In this document: piece by piece, positions 1-32,568 of the stretch
How positions within the stretch are numbered: the stretch's first letter is position 1
How the letters are laid out: the number at the start of each line of letters is the position of its first letter
Source: Nocardia sp. SYP-A9097
GTDB lineage: Bacteria; Actinomycetota; Actinomycetes; Mycobacteriales; Mycobacteriaceae
Direction of reading: 5' to 3'
DNA: 64,000 bases
NCBI RefSeq assembly: GCF_009649815.1
Contig: NZ_WJIC01000002.1
Coordinates: 496,001 to 560,000 of the forward strand
Position numbers and translations under genes: made by a program
Notes under the pieces: generated by a model
Databases searched by the model: none
Told to the model about the DNA's origin: nothing
Seen by the model: only the letters and a program-made list of their open reading frames with translations

Positions 1-1
1 T

Positions 2-154
2 GTGGGGTACACGGTATGGACCGGGATCGGGTCCGTCGGCACGGTGATTCTCGGCGCGCTGATCTACAAGGAGAAGATCACTGTGCCCAAACTGATCTCG
101 TTCGCCGCGATCATCGCGGGCGCGATCACGCTGCGCATCGCGGCGGGCGCGTAA
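2..154 (+). CDS. SMR-family multidrug efflux protein, C-terminal fragment
   Basis: The window opens inside this gene; only the last 50 codons and a TAA stop are visible. The fragment reads YTVWTGIGSVGTVILGAL, a charged turn YKEKIT, and then a final hydrophobic helix. This matches the fourth-helix region of small multidrug resistance (EmrE/QacC/Sug) transporters, where a Y-x-x-W-x-G-x-G-x-x-G motif is conserved. SMR proteins are four-helix inner-membrane dimers that export cationic compounds in exchange for protons. The family is about 105-110 aa, so roughly half the gene lies upstream of the window. It converges on the SRPBCC gene with only 12 bp between the stops. The exact SMR subgroup (Emr, Sug/Gdx) cannot be decided from this part. 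Confidence 0.8.
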   Translation: MGYTVWTGIGSVGTVILGALIYKEKITVPKLISFAAIIAGAITLRIAAGA

Positions 155-166
155 CCCGAAATGCCT

Positions 167-610
167 TCACGCACCGCGGAGTTCGCGCTCCGCAGTGCGC
201 ATCACCATGATGAATCCGGCGCGGATGATGGGCAGGGTGACCGCCGTACACAACCCCGCCAGCATGGGTGCGGCAATCTCGAAGGTGGAGAACCAGCGCA
301 CTCGGGTGCCGCGCGACACTTGCCTGAAGGAGATGAATCCGTCCTGATGTCGCAGTGGCGGAATGGATTTCAGCAACCGATAGCGGATGATCTCCTGCGG
401 CCGGTACTCCACGATCTCCTCGGTGAGGCGAATCATCGGCGTCACGATCAGGCGCACCGCGCCCTCGCCGTGCCCGGTGGTATGACCGGGACGAACCAGG
501 GTGACCCGGCGAACGAATGGCACGCGTTGATAATTGGTCGTGTCGGTCAGCCAGTCGAACACGTCCGGCAGCGGTGCCGGGATGGTGCGCTCAACATCAA
601 CCGTGCGCAT
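167..610 (-). CDS. SRPBCC-fold (START/Bet v1-like) protein
   Basis: This is a 147-aa protein with the N-terminal pattern of polyketide cyclase/dehydrase-like SRPBCC domains (VERTIPAPLPDVFDWLTD). A beta-rich middle with EEIVEYRPQEIIRYRLL and a long hydrophobic C-terminal helix follow. The length equals one SRPBCC domain, which binds hydrophobic ligands in a deep pocket; the actual ligand cannot be inferred. The ATG at 610 has GGAG five bases upstream. The gene diverges from the double TetR gene across a 376-bp region holding three 23-bp repeats, so control by that regulator is plausible but inferred. Confidence 0.8.
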   Translation of the reverse strand: MRTVDVERTIPAPLPDVFDWLTDTTNYQRVPFVRRVTLVRPGHTTGHGEGAVRLIVTPMIRLTEEIVEYRPQEIIRYRLLKSIPPLRHQDGFISFRQVSRGTRVRWFSTFEIAAPMLAGLCTAVTLPIIRAGFIMVMRTAERELRGA

Positions 611-986
611 GCCGGCTCCGTTCTGATCTGGCTCGAACCTCCGGGCAGCCTACGAGATACGTCACCGGTTCGTCGAAGGAAACGCGCGCGAAACGCCGAA
701 TCAGATGAGCCCCTTATGCTTTCGTTATCGGGCAGCGCAGTCTTTCGTTACCTGGCGGCGCAGTCTTTCGTTATCCGGCGACACAGTGACGGCGATTGCC
801 GAAGTCCGGGCCGGCCGATCTGCCGCCCACAGCCCCGACGCCGCATCGAGAATCTCGAAGTTACCGCCGATACCACCCGGCACGCCGATCGCCGACCGGC
901 CGGCGGTGCCCCGGGGCCGCCAACCCGGCAGGGCGGCAAAAGACCTGGTGGCTACCATTACCGCCATGAATGTCGAGGAGCAGCGC
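611..986. promoter_or_regulatory. Divergent promoter region between SRPBCC and tetR
   Basis: No convincing gene lies here. The tetR frame stays open upstream of the chosen start, but the encoded stretch is arginine-rich and unlike TetR N-termini. The region contains the three 23-bp repeats at 720-788 and must hold the promoters for both divergent genes. No clear -35/-10 pair could be assigned. Confidence 0.5.
720..788. repeat. Three tandem 23-bp direct repeats (candidate operator array)
   Basis: Three imperfect copies lie head to tail at 720-742, 743-765 and 766-788. Each begins with TTTCGTTA(T/C)C, followed by GGC and then RCRCAGT. The 8-base core TTTCGTTA is identical in all copies with an exact 23-bp period, about two helical turns. 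They sit about 200 bp upstream of the tetR start in the divergent intergenic region. A regulator that contacts the same helix face repeatedly would suit this spacing; this is inference. Confidence 0.6.
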
Positions 987-2174
987 GTGATCCGCCGCCG
1001 CCCGAAGAACCGGCGCGCCCAGATCGCCGCCACCTCGGCGGCGGCTTTCGGCTCGCTCGGCTACCACGGGGTGAGCATGGAGGATATCGCCACGCGCCTC
1101 GGAATCTCCTCGGCCGCACTGTATCGGCACTACCCGAGCAAGTACGCGCTGTTCCGCGAGGAGCTGCTGCGGCTGGGTCAACTCACCATCGATGCCACCA
1201 CTCCGCCGGAGAAGGCCAAGGGACTCGACCCGCGCGAGCGACTGGCGAGTGTGCTGGATCGGATCATTGCCGAGTCCATCGCCAATCGCGCCACCGTCAC
1301 CCTGGTGCGCTGGGAGCAGCGGTATCTGGACGAGACCGATCGGCAGACACTCTCGGATCAGTTCACCGGGGCGCTGACCATCCTGCGCGGGCTCATCGGC
1401 GATGTGCGGCCGGAGTTGGACGAGGACGATCGCGCGGTGCGGGCGGTGGCGCTGTTCAGTGTGGTCAGCAGTATCGGCGACCATCACGCGGCGCTGCCGG
1501 TGAAACCGCTGACCGCCCTGCTGCATTCGATCTGCGATGCGATCATCGCGGCCGAGCTACCGCCGCCCGGAACCGATGCCGATGTGCCGCGCAGCACCGA
1601 GATTCCGCGGTCGTTCAAGCATGAGCTGCTGTTGAGGAAGGCCGTCGAGCTCTTCCATCAGCGCGGGTATCCCAATGTGAGTGTGGAGGACATCGCCTCG
1701 GCGGCAGAGCTTTCCGCGGCCTCGGCGGTGTACCGGTACTACCGGAGTAAGGGTGATCTGCTAGCGGCAGCGTTCCGGCGTGCGGCCGATCGGGTGTCGG
1801 GGGCGATCGGTCCGGCGGTGTCGTCCTCGGCGACGCCCGCCGAGGCTTTGAGCAAGCTCATCGACCTCTATGTCGCCGGTTCCTTCGCCGAGCGTGAGCT
1901 CACCTACGTGTATTACGCGGAGTTCGGCCATGTTTCGCCCGAGGAGCGCACCATGCTGCGCAATGTGCAGCGGTTGATCGTGGCCGAATGGGTGCGGCTG
2001 CTGGTGGCGGTGCGGCCGGAGCTCTCCGAAGGGGAGGCCAGAATCCTGGTGCACGCCGGGTTCGGGATGGTGGTCGATATGGGGCGGGTGTTCGGGGACG
2101 ATCCGCGAATCTGCTCGCAGGAGCGGGTGATCCGGATCATGGAGGTCACGCTGTTCGGGGCCGCGCGGGAGTAG
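987..2174 (+). CDS. Double TetR-family regulator (two TetR units in one chain)
   Basis: The chain of about 395 aa carries two complete TetR DNA-binding domains. The first spans roughly residues 10-57 (AATSAAAFGSLGYHGVSMED, then GISSAALYRHYPSKYALF). The second spans about 208-258 (KAVELFHQRGYPNVSVEDIA, then ASAVYRYYRSKGDLL). Each is followed by an all-helical ligand/dimer domain. A usual TetR protein is about 200 aa, so this is a tandem fusion that may act as a pseudodimer. The GTG at 987 has a perfect GAGGAG six bases upstream. The in-frame ATG at 966 is an alternative with no visible ribosome site, and the frame open from 705 is unlikely to be translated. Ligand unknown. Likely targets are its own promoter and the divergent SRPBCC gene. 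Confidence 0.85.
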   Translation: MIRRRPKNRRAQIAATSAAAFGSLGYHGVSMEDIATRLGISSAALYRHYPSKYALFREELLRLGQLTIDATTPPEKAKGLDPRERLASVLDRIIAESIANRATVTLVRWEQRYLDETDRQTLSDQFTGALTILRGLIGDVRPELDEDDRAVRAVALFSVVSSIGDHHAALPVKPLTALLHSICDAIIAAELPPPGTDADVPRSTEIPRSFKHELLLRKAVELFHQRGYPNVSVEDIASAAELSAASAVYRYYRSKGDLLAAAFRRAADRVSGAIGPAVSSSATPAEALSKLIDLYVAGSFAERELTYVYYAEFGHVSPEERTMLRNVQRLIVAEWVRLLVAVRPELSEGEARILVHAGFGMVVDMGRVFGDDPRICSQERVIRIMEVTLFGAARE

Positions 2175-2710
2175 CCGGGTGGTTGGGAGCGGCGGCGCCG
2201 GAACCCCGAATACTCGGAGCCCCGGCTACCGCCGCGACCGGGCACGCGACGCGACGCCACCCGGTCCGCCACAATCGACCGCGGGTAGTTGGGCACTGCC
2301 TACCCGCCGACTGTCGCGATGGTCGACACGGCGCTGCGGTCAGCCTCGACGGCCACTCGTCGGCATCACCGTGTCGGTTCAGCTAATTCTTCGGCACTCG
2401 ACTTCCGTGCCGCTTTCTTTCGGGATCGGTTCGACTTTCGCCCGAGTTCATTTGCTAATTGTTTGCCGTCATACCAAGCGGTTTCTTTATGGCCGTATAC
2501 GGGCAATATTGCCGGCCCGGAGGATACGGGAGCGGGGTGTGGGCCGATGGATACGGTGCTCGGGCTATCCACCGCGGCACTGGGTTTCGGCGAATGCGCC
2601 GCCCATCATGCCGCCGTCGAGAGCCTCGCAAGCCCGGGTGCGGGCCGAGCTCGAACATATCGAGCCGCCGCGCCTGGATCACATCGGCCGTCACCGCGCT
2701 CCGGCGGAGC
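2175..2710. other. 536-bp region without a supported gene
   Basis: The stretch around 2370-2520 is less GC-rich than its surroundings, as expected for non-coding or degraded DNA. Several overlapping frames are open, but none has a convincing ribosome site, composition or recognisable motif. The most protein-like piece is the plus-strand frame ending at 2724 (RAELEHIEPPRLDHIGRHR), which could be the tail of a decayed gene. Nothing firmer can be said. Confidence 0.4.
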
Positions 2711-3043
2711 TTATGCGGCGGTGAAAACCGCCATGGGCGTGAACGGCGCGTAGTCCTGTACGTGCCCGTCCTCCCACTCCCACAATGAGATCGGATCGAC
2801 GGCGACTCCGCTCTGCAGGATGAGGCGCCAACCGGCCTCCTCACGCTGCCAGATATCACCGTCGCGGTCCCAGTAGAGACCGACGGTGTTCGGCTCGACC
2901 GTAATGCTCCGACCCATGGTGTTCCTCTCCATTTGATAGCAATCGGACAGCGACTGCGCGGGAACGGTCGGTCGCAACTCGGTGCGGCCTGCCGCCGCGG
3001 TTGCGGCCTTCTCGCGTTCTGTGGATTCCGTAACCGTCACCAT
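2711..3043 (-). CDS. Small hypothetical protein
   Basis: I do not recognise this protein. The chosen ATG at 3043 has GAGGGG seven bases upstream and gives 110 aa. A second in-frame ATG at 2917 is preceded by GGAGAGG and gives a 68-aa protein (MGRSITVEPNTVGLYWDRDG...), which may be the true or an alternative product. The C-terminal half is Trp-rich and acidic (WDRDGDIWQREEAGW, then ISLWEWEDG) with no membrane segment or signal peptide, suggesting a small soluble beta domain. It diverges from the SARP pseudogene across about 220 bp of fairly AT-rich DNA. Confidence 0.55.
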   Translation of the reverse strand: MVTVTESTEREKAATAAAGRTELRPTVPAQSLSDCYQMERNTMGRSITVEPNTVGLYWDRDGDIWQREEAGWRLILQSGVAVDPISLWEWEDGHVQDYAPFTPMAVFTAA

Positions 3044-3265
3044 TGGAAATCCCCTCGTTGTGTCGTATCGAAAAGTATTCGCTCCCACACTTCCGGGCCT
3101 CTTTCGCGGCGATTACGGCTTGTCTTCCGCACAAATATATTTGCCAAACATTCGCGGATACAGGAAGCGAAGGGGGTGAGTCGAATTCGGCGCGCTGTTT
3201 CCGCCGAATCGCACCGCGGGGCGGTGGAATAATCATGAGATTCGGCGCGGAGGGTGTCGCGGATC

Positions 3266-4237
3266 ATGGTCGAACCGCAAGTCCAGGTACTCGGGACGAT
3301 TCGCCTCAGCCTCGACGACCAACCGGTCGGCTCGGGTGCGAGTATGTTGCGCGCCGTTCTCGCTCGCCTGATCGCCGCCGGTGCCCGCGCCACCTCCGCC
3401 GAGCGGCTCATCGACGAACTGTGGGAGGGCAATCCGCCGTCCACCGCCGGCTCGGTGCTCCAGGTGCACATCCACAATCTGCGCCGGCTCATCGAACCAG
3501 ACCACCCGCGGCGGGCGCGCTCGCGCTATCTGGTCTCCGAATCCTCCGGTTACGCACTGCAACTCGCGCCCGAGTCGGTGGATGCCTGGCACTTCGAGAG
3601 CCTGCTGCGCGAGTACGAGCAGCGGCTGCACGCACCCGGCCCACCGCCCGCGTTACTGGAACGCAGGCAGTTGCTGGACACCGCGCCGGCATGCTGGAGC
3701 GGGGCCGCCTACGAGGGGCTCACCACCTTCGGCTGGGCCGTACAGGAGGCCGCGCGACTCACCGATTTACGGCTCACCGCCGCCGAAATGCGCGCCGCCG
3801 TCGAACTCGAACTGAATCGGCCCGCCGAAGTCGCCATCGAACTGCGCGCACTCTTCGACGAACATCCCGAACGCAAGGAAATCGCGCGATTGCTCGCCAC
3901 CGCGCAATACCGGGCCGGATAGCAGGCGCAGGCACTGGCCACGCTGCGGCGGTCGCGCGAATTTCTCGGCGCGGAATACGGAATCGACCCGAGTCCGGCG
4001 CTGCGGGAGCTGGAGTCGGCCATCCTGAGTCACTCGGAAACCCTCGCGGGGGTTGAGGTATCGCCGCCCGCGGCGCCCATTCGAATTCGCCGGGCACGGG
4101 CGCAGAGTGGATACACGTGCGAACACGGTGTGCTCCGGGAAACCGCCGCGATCACGGAAGTTGGGTCTCGGTCCGCATTCCACCCGAGCTGGCGCCCGTG
4201 TGATTACATGCATATCGGGGCAACGGATTTCAGCTAG
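3266..4237 (+). pseudogene. SARP-type regulator interrupted by an in-frame TAG
   Basis: From ATG 3266 the frame encodes an OmpR-like winged helix (about residues 1-95, with VLARLIAAGARATSAERLID and VHIHNLRRLIEP) and then a bacterial transcriptional activation domain (BTAD). A TAG at 3920-3922 stops it after 218 codons, inside the usual YRAGRQAEALAxLRRSR motif. The same frame then continues without a break with QAQALATLRRSREFLGAEYG and IDPSPALRELESAIL, the canonical end of a BTAD, and stays open to 4235-4237. One substitution (for example CAG or CGG to TAG) explains the break. The 218-aa product would keep the DNA-binding part, so some function is possible. SARPs activate secondary-metabolite clusters, and the NRPS locus lies nearby. 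A GTG at 3254 is an alternative start. Sequencing error is not excluded. Confidence 0.75.
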
Positions 4238-4250
4238 GCGGGCCGGCCGG

Positions 4251-4484
4251 TCATGATGGCTCGTTGGTGTTGCGCCGGGCGTTCCGCAGCGCGAGGAGGT
4301 AGGTGCGTAGTTCGCAGCCGTCGTTCGCGCAGCGGGGGCCGTGCAGGTCCAGCAGGGAGGCGATGTCGCCATCCGAAAGCGGTAGGTGGACAGTCGGTTT
4401 GGCGTGATTTGCGGGATGTTGCTCGGCGTTGCGGGCGGGTACTCGGCTGGGCAGGCTCGCGGGGGCGATATAGGGGTTGGTCAT
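4251..4484 (-). CDS. Small hypothetical protein with paired cysteines
   Basis: A 77-aa protein whose C-terminal half looks like a folded domain (LPLSDGDIASLLDLHG, then RCANDGCELRTYLLALRNAR) with a C-x4-C pair. The N-terminal half is Pro/Ala-rich and probably flexible. It lies 7 bp downstream of the small membrane-protein gene on the same strand, so the two probably form one transcript, divergent from the XRE/DUF397 pair. I cannot assign a function. The ribosome site is weak (GGTGAG), so translation may depend on coupling to the upstream gene. Confidence 0.6.
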   Translation of the reverse strand: MTNPYIAPASLPSRVPARNAEQHPANHAKPTVHLPLSDGDIASLLDLHGPRCANDGCELRTYLLALRNARRNTNEPS

Positions 4485-4491
4485 GGTTCAC

Positions 4492-4719
4492 TCACCACCC
4501 TGCGTGGGCGAAAGGCCGGGCTCGGTGCTTGCCTCGGTGCAATCGTCCGGTTCGCCGCCCGCCCGCGACGGGGACGGTGAGATATCCGCCCGTCCCGAGC
4601 TCGAGTCTGAGAAACCGGGCATCACGGCGGCTCTCCTGGTGGAAACCCCAAGCGGCCCAACAAATCACGGATACGCACAATCCGGTTATTCCAAGCAACA
4701 TCCAGGTATCCCAAGGCAT
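4492..4719 (-). CDS. Small single-pass membrane protein
   Basis: A 75-aa protein with one hydrophobic segment near the N-terminus (WMLLGITGLCVSVICWAAWG, about residues 5-25). An Arg-rich soluble tail follows (QESRRDARFLRLELG, then RRTGRLHRGKHRARP). The positive tail after the helix predicts the C-terminus in the cytoplasm. The ATG at 4719 has AGAGGA eight bases upstream; the frame is open further but the upstream part is not protein-like. It is probably co-transcribed with the 77-aa gene. The short gene pair beside an XRE/DUF397 unit is typical neighbourhood clutter in actinomycetes; function unknown. Confidence 0.6.
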   Translation of the reverse strand: MPWDTWMLLGITGLCVSVICWAAWGFHQESRRDARFLRLELGTGGYLTVPVAGGRRTGRLHRGKHRARPFAHAGW

Positions 4720-4967
4720 TTCAGTCGTCCTCTGCGAATGCTCGACTCCATATTGGTCGGAGCACCTGCGGTCATTCCCGATGCCGCAAGCCGGTGCTAT
4801 TCGGCAAGTAGACAACAGAATTGGGTTGTTGGAACGTCCATCAACCTGGATTCCACGAATTATGATGGGCTCGTACAGTGGACTGGTATTTGGTGCGGCA
4901 ATCCACCGTGGGGCCGCGATCATACGGCGGTCCACCATCGCGATCCCCAGATAGCGAGGCTAACGAA

Positions 4968-5861
4968 ATGGCCGGAAGTACAGTCCCCCGCAGGGCATTT
5001 GGGCGATTTCTCCGCACACTGCGCGGAGATCGATCTCTCCTGGCGGCCGGACTACACGCTGACACTTCGAAGCAGACCGTTATGCGCATGGAGGAGGGTC
5101 TACCGACAAAGTTGTCGACGCCGCAGCTGGAGCGGCTACTCGATTTCTATCAGGCCGGAAGCATCGAACGTGCTGAGGCCCTGGAGCTTTGGGACGAAGT
5201 CCGGCGACTGGCCAAGGCCGCCAAAGATCAGGGAACGCACAAAGGCTGGTGGCAATCCTATGCGGGCCAATACGGAACATGGTTCGACCATTATCTGAAG
5301 CTGGAGACGGGTGCGCGGCGCATGACTTCGCATCAACTCGTCCTTATGCCCGGCATCTTGCAGACCTCGGAGTACCGGCGGGCAGTCATCAATGCGACAG
5401 TCTCGGGTCTGTCCGCGGTGGATATCGAGCGCAGGCTGGAATTGGCTGCCCGACGCCAAGCGCGGCTGACCGAGGACGACCTGCACTTGGACGCGTTCGT
5501 CTCTGAGTCGGTGCTTCTCCATCAGCCCGGAGGGGCGAGCGTAATGGGAGAGCAGTTGCAACGGCTCGCAGAGTTGAGCGAACGACCGAACGTCTCGATC
5601 CGAGTCGTTCCGCACCATGTGGGCATGTACCCCGGGCTGGTGGTCCAATCGTTCACCCTGCTCGACTTCCCGCCGACGACAAGCCGTTTGGTAGAGCCCC
5701 CTGTCATCTACACCGAAGGGCCGGAGGGCGCGCTCTACCTGGAACGCGACGACGTGATCGCCCGATACAGGCAGGCGATCGAAGGTATTCAGCAGGTAGC
5801 GTTAACCGAAGAGGACACCAGGGAACTGGTGCTGAAAATCGCGAAGGAGTACGCCGCGTGA
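4968..5861 (+). CDS. XRE-family regulator with DUF5753 (Scr1-like) domain
   Basis: A 297-aa protein with an N-terminal helix-turn-helix (about residues 8-62, FGRFLRTLRGDRSLL, then TSKQTVMRMEEG). A DUF5753 domain follows (about 110-285, with YLKLETGARRMTSHQLVLMP, GILQTSEYRRAVI, SVLLHQPGG and RVVPHHVGMYPG). This is the standard actinobacterial architecture of regulators that pair with a small DUF397 protein. The ATG at 4968 has GAGG nine bases upstream; the frame is open back to 4878 but without a ribosome site. It overlaps the DUF397 gene by four bases (GTGA), so the pair is translationally coupled. By family analogy it controls development or secondary metabolism together with its partner; its targets are unknown. 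Confidence 0.9.
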   Translation: MAGSTVPRRAFGRFLRTLRGDRSLLAAGLHADTSKQTVMRMEEGLPTKLSTPQLERLLDFYQAGSIERAEALELWDEVRRLAKAAKDQGTHKGWWQSYAGQYGTWFDHYLKLETGARRMTSHQLVLMPGILQTSEYRRAVINATVSGLSAVDIERRLELAARRQARLTEDDLHLDAFVSESVLLHQPGGASVMGEQLQRLAELSERPNVSIRVVPHHVGMYPGLVVQSFTLLDFPPTTSRLVEPPVIYTEGPEGALYLERDDVIARYRQAIEGIQQVALTEEDTRELVLKIAKEYAA

Positions 5862-6049
5862 CCAACAACCCGCCCAGCCGCAGATGGTTCAAATCCAGTC
5901 GGTCCGCGCAAGGGAACGAGTGCCTGGAGGTCTACCTCGACACGAATCGTGTCGGCGTGCGCGACTCGAAGAATCCGGGTGGCCCCGAACTGTTCTTCAC
6001 GAACGAGCAGTGGGACCGCTTCCTCGGCAGCGACATCTGGGACCGCTGA
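5858..6049 (+). CDS. DUF397 protein
   Basis: A 63-aa protein with the DUF397 signature: RRWFKSSRSAQGNECLEVYL, then VGVRDSKNPGGPEL and a terminal F-x3-EQWDRFL. It starts with GTG overlapping the TGA of the upstream DUF5753 regulator. DUF397 proteins act as small partners or antagonists of the neighbouring XRE regulator, as in BldB/WhiJ-like systems, though the biochemical role of most is unknown. The length is typical. Confidence 0.9.
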   Translation: MTNNPPSRRWFKSSRSAQGNECLEVYLDTNRVGVRDSKNPGGPELFFTNEQWDRFLGSDIWDR

Positions 6050-6265
6050 ACCACAATCCATACCGCGAGCGGCGCTCGGCTGGGTATCCAAGTCGAGCGT
6101 TTCGCGTTGTCGCACGTATTGATATCACCGCGCTGTATCGATCAGTGAGATGGGACTGGCGCGGTGTCAGGGCTGGGATACTCGAGATGCCTGGGCGCCG
6201 CGGCGTACCGGTCCGGCAGGGAGTGGTGGAACGGTACGACGCGGCGGTATTCAGGTGGTTTGTGG

Positions 6266-6294
6266 GGCCGCCGGGGTTGAGTGCTCCGGCGGCC
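6266..6294 (-). terminator. Strong GC hairpin at the end of the NRPS operon
   Basis: A 9-bp perfect stem (GGCCGCCGG at 6266-6274 pairing with CCGGCGGCC at 6286-6294) closes an 11-nt loop. It begins 17 bp downstream of the stop codon of the last small peptide gene. There is no U-run, which is usual for actinobacterial terminators. It also lies downstream of the DUF397 gene on the other strand, so it may work in both directions. Confidence 0.6.
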
Positions 6295-6311
6295 TCACGC
6301 GCTTCCGGTCG

Positions 6312-6404
6312 CTACTGCTGCGGCGGGAAGGTGTAGGAGGAGCCGGTGCCGAGCATCTTCGCGAGGGTGGCGAAGAGGTCGTTTACCATGCTGCCACTGA
6401 ACAT
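6312..6404 (-). CDS. Micro-peptide C (30 aa), last gene of the NRPS operon
   Basis: Thirty codons from ATG 6404 to TAG, too short for ordinary gene calling. The core MVNDLFATLAKMLGTGSSYT is related to the two upstream peptides: a hydrophobic helix-forming stretch, then G-S-S/T and a Pro-rich end (FPPQQ). Its ribosome site AGGAG overlaps the TAG stop of peptide B (TAGGAG), eight bases before the ATG, so translation is coupled. No signal-peptide cleavage site or charged N-terminus is seen. Function unknown. The three-fold repetition of the pattern, each copy with a good ribosome site, is the evidence that it is real. Confidence 0.6.
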   Translation of the reverse strand: MFSGSMVNDLFATLAKMLGTGSSYTFPPQQ

Positions 6405-6412
6405 TTGGGCTC

Positions 6413-6532
6413 CTAGACGGTCGGGGTGACCACCGGCGGCGGGGTGGGCTGGATGACCGAGGTGGACGAGCCCGAGCTCACCAGGTGGGCGAAGGCCATG
6501 AGCAGGTCGGTGAAACCGCTGCCACTGAGCAT
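6413..6532 (-). CDS. Micro-peptide B (39 aa)
   Basis: Thirty-nine codons from ATG 6532, preceded by AAAGGA with eight bases spacing. The core FTDLLMAFAHLVSSGSSTS aligns with peptides A and C, and an N-terminal MLSGSG matches the MFSGS of peptide C. The tail is Pro/Val/Thr-rich (QPTPPPVV). It is followed directly by peptide C in a coupled arrangement and preceded by peptide A with a 44-bp gap. The core would form an amphipathic or membrane-seeking helix; no function is known to me. Confidence 0.6.
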   Translation of the reverse strand: MLSGSGFTDLLMAFAHLVSSGSSTSVIQPTPPPVVTPTV

Positions 6533-6576
6533 TTTTCGTTCCTTTCGAGAAGACAGATGTATCGCGCGCTGACGAA

Positions 6577-6690
6577 TCAGTGCGGGGTGTAGCTGGTGGT
6601 GGAGCCGGCGCTCAGGAACTTGAGCACCATGGTGAGGATGCCGCCGATGTCGACGCCGCCGGTGGGATCCGTGGTGGGAGGAGTGGTCAT
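6577..6690 (-). CDS. Micro-peptide A (37 aa)
   Basis: Thirty-seven codons from ATG 6690, preceded by AAGGAAG with a short spacer. It has a Thr/Pro-rich N-terminus (MTTPPTTDPTGGVD) and the shared core IGGILTMVLKFLSAGSTTSY ending in TPH. It lies 122 bp downstream of mbtH; that gap contains two hairpins (6747-6795). The peptide is the first of three related ORFs and probably belongs to the NRPS transcript. Function unknown; a membrane-active or NRPS-associated helper peptide is conceivable but not shown by the sequence. Confidence 0.6.
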   Translation of the reverse strand: MTTPPTTDPTGGVDIGGILTMVLKFLSAGSTTSYTPH

Positions 6691-6746
6691 CTTCTTCCTT
6701 TCTTCGTTCGCGGACAGACCCCCGCACTGTCGTCGGGACCGCCGCA

Positions 6747-6795
6747 CGGGGCGTACGCACGCCCCGAGTATTTTGCGGAATCTGTTGTGCCGCAA
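6747..6795 (-). promoter_or_regulatory. Two hairpins between mbtH and the micro-peptide genes
   Basis: The first hairpin has an 8-bp stem with a 4-nt loop (CGGGGCGT at 6747-6754 and ACGCCCCG at 6759-6766). The second has a 6-bp stem (TTGCGG at 6773-6778 and CCGCAA at 6790-6795). Read on the minus strand they follow the mbtH stop. They could attenuate transcription into the peptide genes or set the mRNA ratio by processing. No U-tract follows. Confidence 0.45.
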
Positions 6796-6812
6796 GCTAT
6801 TTCGAGTGAAGA

Positions 6813-7031
6813 CTAGTCGATCTCGGTCGCCATGGCATCGGCCAGCGATTTGGGGCGCATATCGGTCCAATGGGTTTCGACGTAGTCCAGGCAGGTGCGG
6901 CGCTGGGCCGGACCGTGCGCGATGGTCCAGCCGCCGGGAATGGCGGCGAAGATCGGCCACAGCGAATGCTGCGCCTCATCATTGACCAGCACGTAGAACT
7001 GGGCGTCTTCGTCATCGAAGGGGTTGCTCAT
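6813..7031 (-). CDS. MbtH-like NRPS chaperone protein
   Basis: A 72-aa protein with the full MbtH signature: N-D-E-x-Q-x-SLWP (NDEAQHSLWP), P-x-GW (IPGGWTIAHG), and R-x-x-CLDYVETHWTDMRPKSL. MbtH proteins bind the N-terminal subdomain of adenylation domains and are needed for solubility or activity of many actinobacterial NRPSs. The gene lies 46 bp downstream of the second NRPS gene on the same strand. The ATG at 7031 has GAGAAAGG about ten bases upstream. It presumably serves some or all of the 13 A domains here. Confidence 0.95.
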   Translation of the reverse strand: MSNPFDDEDAQFYVLVNDEAQHSLWPIFAAIPGGWTIAHGPAQRRTCLDYVETHWTDMRPKSLADAMATEID

Positions 7032-7077
7032 TACCGATTACCTTTCTCAGCAGGGGGGTTCGGATGGGGCGGGACTG

Positions 7078-32567
<25,490 letters not shown>

Positions 32568-32568
<1 letters not shown>

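Noticed and set aside
161..1624. Plus-strand 487-codon frame across the SRPBCC and tetR genes
   Set aside because: It overlaps two well supported genes in other frames, and its composition (Arg, Ala, Gly, His) is that of a shadow frame.
2289..2753. Possible 154-codon gene downstream of the double TetR
   Set aside because: No ribosome site, unnatural composition, and it runs into the 3' end of the minus-strand small protein gene. Kept only as a gene-free region.
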